From Pseudoalteromonas carrageenovora IAM 12662 (GTDB lineage Bacteria; Pseudomonadota; Gammaproteobacteria; Enterobacterales; Alteromonadaceae): 64,000 nt of DNA. The DNA is taken from contig NZ_LT965929.1 of the NCBI RefSeq assembly GCF_900239935.1, positions 756,351 to 820,350 on the forward strand, given 5' to 3'. Positions 45,368 through 55,261 of this stretch are shown piece by piece. How positions within the stretch are numbered: the first letter of the stretch is position 1; each line of letters opens with the position of its first letter. Position numbers and translations under genes: made by a program. The notes beneath the pieces are model-generated. The model was not told the origin of the DNA and made no database searches. It was given only the letters and a program-made list of their open reading frames with translations.

Positions 45368-46774
45368 ATGTTCGATACCGTAGTAAAAAGTGTAAATGGC
45401 CTATTATGGGGAGAAGGCCAAATACTAATCTACATACTACTGTTTGCAGGTATTTGGTTTTCGGTACGTTTAAAAGCAATTCAAATAGTAAAATTTAAAC
45501 ACATGTTTAGCCTGTTAAAAGGCAGTAGCAAGTGTAAAAAAGACGACATTTCATCATTTCAAGCATTGTGTACAGGCCTGTGTGCCCGTGTAGGTACAGG
45601 TAATTTAGCCGGGGTCGCTGTTGCAATTTCACTAGGCGGAAGCGGCGCCATATTTTGGATGTGGGTTATAGCCATACTAGGCATGGCAACCGGCTTTGCC
45701 GAAAGTGTATTAGGGCAAGTGTATAAAGTACGCGATAGTAGTGGAGAATTTAGAGGCGGCCCCGCCTATTATATTCAACAAGGTTTGGGCAGCCGTGCCT
45801 TTGCTATTGTGTTTGCCGCGTGTTTATTTTTAGGTTATGGCTTTACTTTTAGTGCCATGCAAACCAATACCATAACCGACGCCCTTAACTATGCTTTTCA
45901 AGTACCTACCTTTTATTCTGGATTAGTTATTACCGTATTAGCAGGCTCAATTATATTAGGTGGCTTTAAAGCCATTGCCCGCTTTGCTGAGCGAGTAGTG
46001 CCATTAATGGGTATATTATTTGTAGCAGCTGCCGTTATTATTACAATTATGAACTTACCGCAAGTACCGGCCATGCTTAAAGATGTATTTTTATCGGCCT
46101 TTGGTTTGCAAGAGGCAGGCGCAGGTGCAATGGGGGCAGCCATTAAAAATGGTATTCAACGCGGTTTATATTCTAACGAAGCCGGTGCAGGTAGTGTGCC
46201 GCATGCTGCAGCAAGCGCAAGCCCCATTCCTAACCACCCAGTAACACAAGGCTACATACAAATGCTTGGCGTGTTTTTCGACACCATTGTGCTTTGTAGT
46301 TGTACCGCAGTAGTTATTTTATTAGCCGATGTTGATATAAGCGGCGAAATGGAAGGCATACGTTTAACGCAAAGCGCTATGACCGCACATTTAGCACAAG
46401 GCGGTGTGTACTTTGTTGCAGCTGCAATTACCTTATTTGCATTTACCTCGGTAGTAGCAAATTATGCCTACGCAGAAAGTAACCTTCATTTATTTAAGCT
46501 CGATAACAAAGTAGGGCGCACAATTTATACATTACTTTATTTATCAATGATGCTGTGGGGCGCATCGGCGTCTCTAAAAGAAGTCTGGGATTTAGCCGAT
46601 ATAGCATTAGGGTTAATGACAGTGGTTAACGTAATCGCTATTATATTGCTCACGCCAACTATTTTGTCTGTTAATCGCGACTACAACACACAAAGAGAAA
46701 AAGGCATAGAGCCCGAATTTAAAGTAAAAGACGTTAAAGTACAGGGTAAATGCGAAAGCGGCATTTGGGATTGA
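45368..46774 (+). CDS. Sodium:amino-acid symporter (AGCS, alanine/glycine type)
   Basis: 468 aa with about ten membrane helices. The AGCS signatures are SSFQALCTGLCARVGTGNLAGVAVAISLGGSGAIFWMWV, RGGPAYYIQQGLG and NGIQRGLYSNEAGAGSVPHAAA. It imports a small neutral amino acid with Na+, classically alanine or glycine. Standing 126 bp after ctlX, it may instead supply citrulline or ornithine to that pathway; this is inference from position. A strong terminator follows. Confidence 0.9.
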   Translation: MFDTVVKSVNGLLWGEGQILIYILLFAGIWFSVRLKAIQIVKFKHMFSLLKGSSKCKKDDISSFQALCTGLCARVGTGNLAGVAVAISLGGSGAIFWMWVIAILGMATGFAESVLGQVYKVRDSSGEFRGGPAYYIQQGLGSRAFAIVFAACLFLGYGFTFSAMQTNTITDALNYAFQVPTFYSGLVITVLAGSIILGGFKAIARFAERVVPLMGILFVAAAVIITIMNLPQVPAMLKDVFLSAFGLQEAGAGAMGAAIKNGIQRGLYSNEAGAGSVPHAAASASPIPNHPVTQGYIQMLGVFFDTIVLCSCTAVVILLADVDISGEMEGIRLTQSAMTAHLAQGGVYFVAAAITLFAFTSVVANYAYAESNLHLFKLDNKVGRTIYTLLYLSMMLWGASASLKEVWDLADIALGLMTVVNVIAIILLTPTILSVNRDYNTQREKGIEPEFKVKDVKVQGKCESGIWD

Positions 46775-46802
46775 TTCCCGTATTTTAAGCAATTTTAACG
46801 AT

Positions 46803-46844
46803 AAAAAGCGGTTTTATGGCAACATAAAACCGCTTTTTAATTTT
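46803..46844 (+). terminator. Rho-independent terminator after the symporter
   Basis: AAAAAGCGGTTTTAT (46803-46817) pairs perfectly with ATAAAACCGCTTTTT (46824-46838), followed by AATTTT. A 15-bp stem. Confidence 0.92.
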
Positions 46845-46913
46845 GCATAATTATTCAATTTTGGGTTGTGTGAACAGCACTAAAATATAAGAATAACAAG
46901 GTAAATTGATTTA

Positions 46914-47936
46914 ATGATCGACATTCACGCAGGTAAAACAGCAGCAAAAATTATTAACGAGCAGGGCTTTAAACCGGAGTTATTTACCTCTTTTTTAGGG
47001 GCAAGTGGCGGGCCTAAATGGTTTACATTATTTGGCTTAGACAAATATATTTTTGGTGAGTTTTTTAAAGACCGCACCCAACAACTTAATTTAATTGGTT
47101 CTTCTGCTGGCGCATTTCGTTCAGCCTGTTTTGCACAAAACGACCCCGTTGCTGCCATTGAGCGTTTAGCCAAATCGTATTCGCAAACTAGGTACTCAAG
47201 TAATAAACCAACACCAAATGAAATAACAATAAAAGCGCGTGCATTACTTGAAGATGTTTTTGGAGACAATGGCGTAACCGAAATTATAAATAACCCTGTA
47301 TTTAAAGCGCATTTTATAGTGGCTAAATCTAATGGCTTTATTGCTAGCGAAAATAAATTAATACAGCTACTGGGTTTATCAAAAAGTTATATGCTCAACC
47401 GTGTTAACCGAAAATTATTAGGCTCACAGTACGAGCGATTTATTTTTGGCGCACCCAACAGCAATTTATCAATAACCGACAGTTATAATTTTAAAACCCA
47501 AAACATACCACTTAGCCAAACAAATTTAAAAGATGCCTTACTTGCATCAGGCTCTATACCACTTGTTATGCAAGGCATAAAAAATATTGCAGGCTCGCCA
47601 CCAGGCATTTATCGGGATGGAGGAATAATTGACTACCACTTTGATTTAAAAATTAATAACCCAGGCTTAATTTTATATCCGCATTTTAATAGCGAGCCAA
47701 AAGCAGGGTGGTTTGATAAAAATTTAAAACGTAAAGTGTCCCCACAAAATTACGATAGCGTGGTGATGATCACCCCATCAAAAGAATTTATAGCCGGTTT
47801 ACCTTACGGAAAAATTCCAGACAGAAACGACTTTACTGATCTTGATGCAGACACACGTATTAAATATTGGAATACCGTTTTTAGTGAAACTGAAAAATTG
47901 GCTGAAGCATTTGATAAGAGATTAATGATTAAATAA
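46914..47936 (+). CDS. Patatin-like phospholipase
   Basis: 340 aa, the second patatin in 5 kb and not a close copy of the first. FLGASGGPKWFTLFGLDKYIF provides the glycine-rich oxyanion loop, NLIGSSAGAFRSACF the nucleophilic serine (GSSAG), and GIYRDGGIIDYHFDLK the catalytic aspartate. No signal peptide. A predicted lipid acyl hydrolase of unknown substrate. Single gene. Confidence 0.83.
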   Translation: MIDIHAGKTAAKIINEQGFKPELFTSFLGASGGPKWFTLFGLDKYIFGEFFKDRTQQLNLIGSSAGAFRSACFAQNDPVAAIERLAKSYSQTRYSSNKPTPNEITIKARALLEDVFGDNGVTEIINNPVFKAHFIVAKSNGFIASENKLIQLLGLSKSYMLNRVNRKLLGSQYERFIFGAPNSNLSITDSYNFKTQNIPLSQTNLKDALLASGSIPLVMQGIKNIAGSPPGIYRDGGIIDYHFDLKINNPGLILYPHFNSEPKAGWFDKNLKRKVSPQNYDSVVMITPSKEFIAGLPYGKIPDRNDFTDLDADTRIKYWNTVFSETEKLAEAFDKRLMIK

Positions 47937-48251
47937 ATGTATGCCTTAGAAATAACAATAAGTTAGGAGTGTTTGAAAGTAAAGGCAGATTCGATAGGCA
48001 AATAAATCCAATCTAATAAATAAAAATTTATAAAATAATCATTGTCAAAAAATAGTTTGAGCTAATGAATTGCTCCACTAATATAGATAAGCGTCATAAG
48101 ATATGGTGTAATTTTTAATTTAAAAAGCTAATTATTAATACCTAAATAACTAGCTTTATTATTTATATAACGATTTGGTGAAATAAAATTTCCCGGTTTC
48201 ATTTTTATAAAAATTTTTTTAGTATCGACTAATTCTTATCTATAAAAAATT
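47937..48251. other. Gene-free AT-rich convergent region
   Basis: About 315 bp, very AT-rich, between two converging genes. I see no convincing ORF, RNA gene or strong hairpin. Confidence 0.5.
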
Positions 48252-48641
48252 TTATTCACTAAAATTTTTATCAAGTTTATTAACTAGAGAGCGAAAGTCA
48301 TTAGTTAGAATTTCCTCTGAATTTGGAGCTAAAACTATTGCTTTTGAAAAATATTTATCTTTAAGTAGTTCATCACCATTTTTTTCATGTAATAGTCCAA
48401 TTCGGAAGTAAGTTAAAGCAAGGTTTAAGTTTGTTCCTTCAATTGAAAGCTCATCTGGGCCCATATGCTCTAATAAACGAGCTAGTGAATTTAATGCATA
48501 TAAACCGGTGGCAGTATCATTAAACAAATAAGCTTTATGGGCTTCATTGATTTCATTTTTTAAATATGAAGATGTTGAGCCATTTGCAAACGCATTACTT
48601 ATGGATAGGGTGAAAAATATCAATATTTTGAAAGTAGTCAC
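48252..48641 (-). CDS. Exported small helical protein, TPR-like
   Basis: 129 aa with a signal peptide (MTTFKILIFFTLSISNAFA). The mature region is helical, and one segment (LNLALTYFRIGLLHEKNGDELLKDKYFSKAIVLAP) reads like a tetratricopeptide repeat. It is notably AT-rich compared with neighbours, suggesting acquisition from elsewhere. No family or function recognised. Confidence 0.55.
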   Translation of the reverse strand: MTTFKILIFFTLSISNAFANGSTSSYLKNEINEAHKAYLFNDTATGLYALNSLARLLEHMGPDELSIEGTNLNLALTYFRIGLLHEKNGDELLKDKYFSKAIVLAPNSEEILTNDFRSLVNKLDKNFSE

Positions 48642-48808
48642 TTTTTATTCCTTTAAATAATTAACAGTATTAAAAATATACAAGGTTGTATAAGAATTTA
48701 CAACGTATCGATCACGGCTCATAAATTACGTTATGTTAAATTGTGATGTTTATAATAAAGCGAGCGTGATTATACAAACCAGCCCGCTTTTAGGAGAGTT
48801 ATGAGGGG

Positions 48809-49372
48809 TTAATTTAGCTCAGAATCTACCCAAAATTTAGTGCCTTTTAGTACAGCTTGTAGTGCAAGGCCATTTTCGGTTAAAGAATATACTGTAACCT
48901 GATCTGCAATAGCTTCGGCAACCAATGCACCGCCTTTATCTTCATATTTTGCTGCTGCATCTGCGTTTCCGCCAAATGCCCAACCGTGTTCAATAAATCT
49001 ATTTACTGCTGCTTGGTTATGAAAAACCATAACAACATTAAAGTCTTTAACACCTAAACCTAGGCCTAAACCGGCTTCGCCCATATTCATGTAAGTTGAT
49101 TTACCGGTTAAGTTATTTTTTACTACACCATAACCACCACCAAAACTGGCTAAAACAACATTGACGTTTGCGTTATCAAATGCAGCGTAACCAGCCGAGT
49201 TGGCAATTTGTTTTTTAACATCGGGTTTTTGTGCATATAATTTGTCTAGTGTATTTGATTTCATGCTTTGTACTAAAGAGCGTTTTTCGCCTGGTGAAGC
49301 ACTGCCCGTTGTGGCACAACCTGTAAGTAAAACACTTAATGTAATTACACTTAAAATAATAAACTTTTTCAT
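48809..49372 (-). CDS. YSC84/SYLF domain lipoprotein
   Basis: 187 aa. The lipobox is VLLTGCATT (Cys ~19). SLVQSMKSNTLDKLYAQKPDVKKQIANSAGYAAFDNANVNVVLASFGGGYGVVKNN and GLGLGLGVKDFNVVMVFHNQAAVNRFIEHGWAFGGNADAAAKY are the SYLF (YSC84) core, a lipid-binding domain. It is an envelope lipoprotein of unknown role; bacterial relatives are stress-linked. Single gene. Confidence 0.85.
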   Translation of the reverse strand: MKKFIILSVITLSVLLTGCATTGSASPGEKRSLVQSMKSNTLDKLYAQKPDVKKQIANSAGYAAFDNANVNVVLASFGGGYGVVKNNLTGKSTYMNMGEAGLGLGLGVKDFNVVMVFHNQAAVNRFIEHGWAFGGNADAAAKYEDKGGALVAEAIADQVTVYSLTENGLALQAVLKGTKFWVDSELN

Positions 49373-49441
49373 AAACTTTCCTTAATAAGACCTAGCAAAA
49401 CTAAATCAGTAAAAATGTGTAAATAATTAAACTTTCACTAT

Positions 49442-49465
49442 GTCCAATACTAGACAGTATCGGAC
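49442..49465. repeat. Inverted repeat 48 bp upstream of the recombinase gene
   Basis: GTCCAATACT (49442-49451) and AGTATCGGAC (49456-49465) form 10-bp arms with one mismatch around the spacer AGAC. Candidate operator, or a recombinase-binding core-like site, since tyrosine recombinases bind short inverted arms. The 4-bp spacer is short for a standard 6-8 bp overlap. Confidence 0.45.
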
Positions 49466-49513
49466 TTTAACGTTAAGTTGTAAGTCTATTATTTTATTGA
49501 ATATTTACACATT

Positions 49514-50725
49514 ATGCTTGTTGCTTTAGTTGATACGTTAAAACAATTAAGATACCAAATTGCTCATCTTGATGACGATACTCTTAAATCAGAATACCCA
49601 GAACTTGCATCCTTTATACAGCAAGTTGGCTTGACTGTAACTGAATCAAAGGCTGATCTTAAATTTTTATACCAGTTTTTATATGTTTACGGACGAAAAT
49701 CAGAAGCAACATATAGTCGTTTTCGAAATGAGCTAGAACGCTTTTATTTATGGTCTTGGTTAATTGCCGAAAAATCTGTGTTCGATTTAAAACGTGAAGA
49801 TATTGAAGCCTATGTCGATTTTATGGTTGAGCCAGATAAAAAATGGGCATCAACTTCTGTACAATGGCGCTATAAGGATGAGCAAGGTATTCGCCGATTA
49901 AACCAAAATTGGCGCCCTTTCATGCAAAAAGAATCTATAGCAAGCCAGCAAACTTTGTCGGCTATGTTTACCGCATTAAATGTGTTTTTTAAATTTGCGA
50001 TTTTAGAAGAACGCACATTTGCGAACTTTGTACCTGTGGTTAAAAAAAATAGCCCCTATTTAGTGGTTCAGTCTCAAATACAAATTCCTGATACTTTAAG
50101 TGATATCCAGTGGGAATATGTATTTGGTGTAACACGTGATTTATGCGAACAAAAACCAGATCTTGAGCGTAATTTATTTACCTTAGCTTGTTTAAAAGGG
50201 TTATATTTACGAATTTCTGAATTGTCAGAGCGCCCGCAGTGGTCACCAGTTATGTCACACTTTTGGCAAGATAATGACGGCTTTTGGTTTTTACGTATTA
50301 TGGGTAAAGGCAATAAACTTCGTGATGTTACATTAAGTGACGATTTTGTTGAATATTTAAAACGCTACCGATTATACAGAGGGTTACCCGCCCTACCTCG
50401 CGTTGACGAATCTGAGCCATTGGTACATAAAATTCGTGGCCAAGGTGGAATGACCGTTAGGCAAATTAGGCGTTTAGTACAACAAAGTTTTGATTTGGCC
50501 CAACAATCTTTACTTGATGATGGTTTTAAAGATGATGCAGAACAACTTGAAGCGGCAACTGCACATTGGCTACGCCATACTGGTGCAACACACGATGCAC
50601 AAACACGGCCTTTAAAACATTTATCGGAAGATTTAGGGCACTCTAAAATTGCGACAACCGATCAAATTTATATTCAAACAAATATTAAAGAGCGAGCAAA
50701 ATCTGGCGTTAAAAGGAAAATTTAA
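49514..50725 (+). CDS. Tyrosine recombinase/integrase
   Basis: 403 aa. The N-terminal half is a helical core-binding domain (LKFLYQFLYVYGRKSEATYSRFRNELERFYLW). The catalytic half has the first Arg in LKGLYLRISELSERPQW, Lys in FLRIMGKGNKLRDVTL, HxxR in AHWLRHTGATHD (~352) and GHSKIATTDQIYIQ with the nucleophilic tyrosine (~386), so all catalytic residues are present. No phage or ICE genes flank it, so it may be a resident recombinase of the replicon. There is no clear ribosome binding site before the ATG. The stop overlaps the antiporter start by one base. Confidence 0.88.
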   Translation: MLVALVDTLKQLRYQIAHLDDDTLKSEYPELASFIQQVGLTVTESKADLKFLYQFLYVYGRKSEATYSRFRNELERFYLWSWLIAEKSVFDLKREDIEAYVDFMVEPDKKWASTSVQWRYKDEQGIRRLNQNWRPFMQKESIASQQTLSAMFTALNVFFKFAILEERTFANFVPVVKKNSPYLVVQSQIQIPDTLSDIQWEYVFGVTRDLCEQKPDLERNLFTLACLKGLYLRISELSERPQWSPVMSHFWQDNDGFWFLRIMGKGNKLRDVTLSDDFVEYLKRYRLYRGLPALPRVDESEPLVHKIRGQGGMTVRQIRRLVQQSFDLAQQSLLDDGFKDDAEQLEAATAHWLRHTGATHDAQTRPLKHLSEDLGHSKIATTDQIYIQTNIKERAKSGVKRKI

Positions 50726-51924
50726 TGGAATACTTAGTGATAGCATTTATTGGTTTTTTATTTTTAGTTTACTCAATTTCTATTAGGCAATTAGAGCGAA
50801 CAGAAATTACAGGACCTATGTTTTTTGTTTTAGGTGGAATAGGTTTAGCGTGGTTACTGCCCAATGAAGGCGACGAATTAAAAACGGGCATAGATTTTTT
50901 ATTACCGTTAATAGAACTGACTTTAAGTATATTTTTATTTTCTGATGCGGCTAAATCTAAATTAAGTGTTTTAAAACATAGTTTTCAGTATCCTAGTTTA
51001 TTATTGTTTGTTGCCCTACCCCTTACCTTACTTTGTGGTATTGGTGCTGGACTATTTTTATTTACAGAGTTATCACTTATTCAAACTGCATTGCTTGCAA
51101 TTATTTTAACGCCGACCGATGCCGCATTGAGTAAAGGTTTATTAGCAAGTACAAATGTACCTGAAAAAATTCGAGAAGGTATAAATACTGAAAGCGGATT
51201 AAACGATGGTTTATGTGTACCTGTGTTTTTAATATTTATTTTGCTTGCTAAAAATCCTGATTCAGCAATAACAGCATCGCAAACATTAGGTGTGTTTTCG
51301 CGAGAGTTAGGTTTAGCTGTATTAATAGCGGTTACATCAATTGCTTTATTTATTCCGGTATTAAATTTTGCAATGAAACGTCATTACTTTGCACAAAACA
51401 CTAGTCCATTTTTACTATTAGGTTTTGCCATGGCTATTTTTTCAATAACGCAGTACTTTCATGGAAGTGGTTTTATTGCTGTATTTATTGCGGGTTTGTT
51501 ATTTGATAAGTTTTCAGACACGGGTGTGCGAGCAGAACTGATTGAAGATTCTGAACATATTGCTGATTTTACATCGTTAATGATTTGGTGCCTGTTTGGA
51601 TTTGTATGTGCATATTTAGTTTTACCAAATTTGAATAAAGAAATAATTATTTATGCGCTACTTAGTACTACGTTAATTAGAATAATTCCGGTTATGTTGT
51701 CGCTTCAATTTACAGCGCTTAATATAAAAGAACGTTTTACATTTGCTTGGTTTGGACCGCGAGGTTTAGCATCGATTGTTTTTACTTTAATGGTTATAGA
51801 TACACAAATAGAAAATAAATACGACATTGCAACTATCGCTATGACCACTATTTTATTTAGTGTGTTTATTCACGGTATAAGTACAAAACCAATTGCAGAT
51901 AGTTTTGCTAAACAATCTAAATAA
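50725..51924 (+). CDS. CPA1 family Na+(K+)/H+ antiporter
   Basis: 399 aa with about 12 membrane helices. LLAIILTPTDAALSKGLLASTNVPEKIREGINTESGLNDGLCVPVFLIF carries the TPTD and SGLNDG ion-binding motifs of the CPA1/NhaP group, and FAWFGPRGLASIVFTLMV is the conserved GPRGL region. It has no long cytoplasmic C-terminal domain. It exchanges Na+ or K+ for H+. It begins within the recombinase stop (TAATG), an unusual partner. Confidence 0.88.
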   Translation: MEYLVIAFIGFLFLVYSISIRQLERTEITGPMFFVLGGIGLAWLLPNEGDELKTGIDFLLPLIELTLSIFLFSDAAKSKLSVLKHSFQYPSLLLFVALPLTLLCGIGAGLFLFTELSLIQTALLAIILTPTDAALSKGLLASTNVPEKIREGINTESGLNDGLCVPVFLIFILLAKNPDSAITASQTLGVFSRELGLAVLIAVTSIALFIPVLNFAMKRHYFAQNTSPFLLLGFAMAIFSITQYFHGSGFIAVFIAGLLFDKFSDTGVRAELIEDSEHIADFTSLMIWCLFGFVCAYLVLPNLNKEIIIYALLSTTLIRIIPVMLSLQFTALNIKERFTFAWFGPRGLASIVFTLMVIDTQIENKYDIATIAMTTILFSVFIHGISTKPIADSFAKQSK

Positions 51925-52016
51925 CTTTTATAAAAATTAGTGAATTATTTGCCGAGGTACCAACACGTTTTTCCAGCCTCAAAATTGATCACTTAATTAA
52001 GCGAATTGGTATTAAT

Positions 52017-52054
52017 AAAAAAGGCGTTACTTATTTTTAAGTTACGCCTTTTTT
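52017..52054. terminator. Bidirectional terminator between antiporter and ydiJ
   Basis: AAAAAAGGCGT (52017-52027) and ACGCCTTTTTT (52044-52054) form an 11-bp stem flanked by A and T runs, serving both converging genes. Confidence 0.88.
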
Positions 52055-52068
52055 ATTTTTAACTTTTA

Positions 52069-55000
52069 TTAGCTAAGTACCTGTGCGAGTAACTCTATTG
52101 GGTGCTTAGGTTTAAATTGTTCAAAGCGTTTAACTTGGCTGCGGCACGAAAACCCGGTAGATAAAAGTTGATCTGGTTTATTTTTATCTACAATTGGTTT
52201 CCAACTCATTTCGTAAAGTGTACGAGAGTTTTCTTGGTTTTGTGCTTCGTGGCCGTATGTACCGGCCATTCCGCAACACCCGGTATTTGTTGTGTTTAGT
52301 GTTAAACCAATATCAGTAAAAATAGTTTTCCAAACACTTGCCGCTTTTGGTAATGCCGTTGTTTCTGTACAGTGGCTAAGCAATGTAAATTCTGTATCTT
52401 GGTTTTTCTTTGCACTTAACGATTTGAAAGATTGAGTTTGTAGCCATTCATGTGCAAGTTGTACATGAAAATCACCGCGATTACTTTCTAAAATTGTGTT
52501 GTACTCATCGCGATAACACATAACTAACGATGCATCTAAACCAACCAGTGGCGCATTTATATCACTGAGTTTATTTAAAAACTCGGCGGCATTTTTTGCT
52601 GTTACTTTAAACTCGTGTAAAAAACCTTTAACGTGCTGTGCTTTACCATTTGGTTTAAAGGGTAATAGCATAGGTTTTTTACCCAGTGCAGTTATAAGCG
52701 TTATAAAACTTTGTACTAATTCAGCTTCATAAAAACTGGTAAAGGGGTCTTGCACAATTAGCACATAATTATTTTGCTCTTCACTTGAAAGTGAATTTAA
52801 TAACTCAAAATTAAATTTATACGCTTTGGCTACACGTTTATCAAGTGATGGAATACTTAATTGAGGTGTATCTACATAGCCAACCGTTTTTTTAATTAAC
52901 CCACTTACTAAATTGGTTTTTACAACAGGATTAATTACTCGTGCAAATTTTGACATAAGCGGAGCCGAGGTTTCTATGTTTGCTACTAAATAATCTTTAA
53001 GTGGACGAGCGTAATAACTATGGTAATAATTTAAAAAGCGCGCTCTAAAAGTTGGCACATCTACTTTTATTGGGCATGAAGTTGTACACGCTTTACATGC
53101 TAAACATTCATCCATAGATTCTTTTACTTCGTGAGAAAAATCGTAAACGCCTTTGTTTCTTTCTCGGCTATGAACAAAGCGTTCCCACCAGGTAATAACT
53201 TCACCTTTATTAAGTTCTTTTTCTACTTCCAGTAAATCTACATTTTTAGACTCTTGAAGTCGTAACCATTCGCGCATTAATGTTGCGCGCCCTTTTGGTG
53301 AATGCTTACGATCGCCGGTTACTTTATACGACGGACACATAGGTGAATTTTCGTCGTAGTTAAAGCATATTCCGTTACCATTACAGGTCATGGCGTTATT
53401 AAAACTGGTTTTTACATCGATAGATATTTGCTTATCAAAGTAAGAACGTTTTTGACTATCTACACTTACAAGTGAGTCTTCACTTTCAATGGGTGTACAT
53501 ATTTTACCTGGGTTGATTCTGTTATTAGGATCGAATGCAGTTTTTATTTTACGCAGTTGATTAAATAAATGTTCGCCAAAAAATTCAGGGCCATATTCGC
53601 TGCGATAACCTTTACCATGCTCGCCCCACATTAACCCGCCATATTTTGCTGTGAGTTTTACAACGTCATCAGAAATTGTACGCAGTAGTTTTTCTTGTTC
53701 TGGATCGCACATATCAAGTGCTGGGCGTACGTGTAAAACGCCGGCATCAACATGGCCAAACATACCATATTGTAAATTATGGCTATCGAGTAATGCTCTA
53801 AATTCTACAATATAATCTGCTAGGTTTTCTGGCGGTACTGCGGTGTCTTCGGCAAAGGCCAATGGCTTTTGGCTGCCTTTAACATTACCAAGCAAACCGA
53901 CTGACTTTTTACGCATTGCGTAAATTTTTAAAATATCGCTTTTATCGTTGGTTAACTGATAACCAATTACACCGTTGGTTTGATTTGCTACGCACTCATC
54001 TAACAATGTACAAAGTGTGTTAACTTTGTCTTTTATGTCGTCGGGTGATACTGCATTAAACTCAACCATGTTGAGCCCTTGCATATCTTTATTTGGTACG
54101 TCGGTTATTAAGTCCGATACTGAATGCCAAATTATATCTTCGCGCGCTAAATTTAATACTTTGCTGTCGACTGTTTCAACAGATGTTGCGCGTGCATCTA
54201 CCAAAAAAGGTGAATGACGAAGTGCAGAATCAAAACTATCGTACTTAATATTTATAAGTGTTTTAAATTCGGCTATGGGTGTTAAGTTTAATTTTGCCTC
54301 AGTGACTATACCTAATGAGCCTTCTGATCCGGTAATTAGCCTGCTCATATCAAAAGTTTGTAAGTCATCACTTAGCACATGCTCTAGGTCGTAGCCGGTT
54401 AAAAAGCGATTTAAACGCGGAAACTTCTCTAAAATAGCATCGCGCTGCGTAATAGAAATATCTAATACTGTTTTGTATAAGCTGCCTATAAGTGAGTCTT
54501 GCTCGGCGATAACTTTTGCTTTTTGTATGTCGATTGGCGAGGTAACCATAGGTGTGCCATCAACTAAATAGGTGGTTAAGCCTAAAACATGATTACTGGT
54601 TTTACCGTAAACTAGTGACCCTTGGCCTGATGCATCGGTGCTGATCATTCCGCCAATAGTTGCACGATTACTAGTAGATAAGTCGGGTGAAAAGAAAAAA
54701 CCATAGGGTTTTAAAAAGTCGTTTAATTGATCTTTTATTACACCTGTTTGTACTCTTACCCAACCTTCTTCTACATTAATTTCGAGAATTTCTCGCATAT
54801 AACGTGATAAATCAACAACAATACCAGGCGTTAGTGACTGCCCGTTTGTACCCGTACCGCCACCACGCGGGCCAAAAGTAAGCGACAAAAATGGGTCGCG
54901 AGATGCGGTTTGCAAAGCGAGCTGAATGTCTTTTTCGGTTTTAGGAAAAATAACACCTTGAGGAATTTGCTGATAAATACTGTTATCGGTAGAGGCAGTT

Positions 55001-55116
55001 AAACGCGTTGCATAGCTTGCATCGGTGTCTCCTCTAAAACCTTGATTTTTAATAGTACTTAAGTAATTTGCGACAAGTTCGGTCGCTGCATCTTGCTGTG
55101 TAATTGTTGCTATCAT
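52069..55116 (-). CDS. ydiJ: YdiJ-type FAD/4Fe-4S D-2-hydroxyacid dehydrogenase
   Basis: 1015 aa (E. coli YdiJ 1018). The N-terminal FAD-binding PCMH domain has LSLTFGPRGGGTGTNGQSLTPGIVVDLSRYM and STSNRATIGGMISTDASGQGS. The FAD-oxidase C domain follows (FGHVDAGVLHVRPALDM, MWGEHGKGYRSEYG). A ferredoxin-like 4Fe-4S motif, CLACKACTTSCPIKVD, is near residue 675, and a cysteine-rich CCG-type domain has TGCCGMAGTYGHE. E. coli YdiJ is reported to oxidise D-2-hydroxyglutarate, feeding electrons to quinones. The start follows a weakly Shine-Dalgarno-like AAATTATCGCCGTC. Confidence 0.9.
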   Translation of the reverse strand: MIATITQQDAATELVANYLSTIKNQGFRGDTDASYATRLTASTDNSIYQQIPQGVIFPKTEKDIQLALQTASRDPFLSLTFGPRGGGTGTNGQSLTPGIVVDLSRYMREILEINVEEGWVRVQTGVIKDQLNDFLKPYGFFFSPDLSTSNRATIGGMISTDASGQGSLVYGKTSNHVLGLTTYLVDGTPMVTSPIDIQKAKVIAEQDSLIGSLYKTVLDISITQRDAILEKFPRLNRFLTGYDLEHVLSDDLQTFDMSRLITGSEGSLGIVTEAKLNLTPIAEFKTLINIKYDSFDSALRHSPFLVDARATSVETVDSKVLNLAREDIIWHSVSDLITDVPNKDMQGLNMVEFNAVSPDDIKDKVNTLCTLLDECVANQTNGVIGYQLTNDKSDILKIYAMRKKSVGLLGNVKGSQKPLAFAEDTAVPPENLADYIVEFRALLDSHNLQYGMFGHVDAGVLHVRPALDMCDPEQEKLLRTISDDVVKLTAKYGGLMWGEHGKGYRSEYGPEFFGEHLFNQLRKIKTAFDPNNRINPGKICTPIESEDSLVSVDSQKRSYFDKQISIDVKTSFNNAMTCNGNGICFNYDENSPMCPSYKVTGDRKHSPKGRATLMREWLRLQESKNVDLLEVEKELNKGEVITWWERFVHSRERNKGVYDFSHEVKESMDECLACKACTTSCPIKVDVPTFRARFLNYYHSYYARPLKDYLVANIETSAPLMSKFARVINPVVKTNLVSGLIKKTVGYVDTPQLSIPSLDKRVAKAYKFNFELLNSLSSEEQNNYVLIVQDPFTSFYEAELVQSFITLITALGKKPMLLPFKPNGKAQHVKGFLHEFKVTAKNAAEFLNKLSDINAPLVGLDASLVMCYRDEYNTILESNRGDFHVQLAHEWLQTQSFKSLSAKKNQDTEFTLLSHCTETTALPKAASVWKTIFTDIGLTLNTTNTGCCGMAGTYGHEAQNQENSRTLYEMSWKPIVDKNKPDQLLSTGFSCRSQVKRFEQFKPKHPIELLAQVLS

Positions 55117-55261
55117 GACGGCGATAATTTAAGGCATTTGTGTAATTATATCATGGTGATGGCTAATAGAAATTGAAGATTTTACAGTTTGTAACACTCT
55201 TTTTGTCGTATTTTGAGGTTCTGTATTTATAATCAAGTTAAACCAATGTGTAGAGGTTTAT

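Noticed and set aside
49514..51924. An integrated prophage or integrative element around the recombinase
   Set aside because: No phage structural, relaxase or excisionase genes, no tRNA and no flanking direct repeats seen; neighbours are ordinary metabolic or envelope genes.
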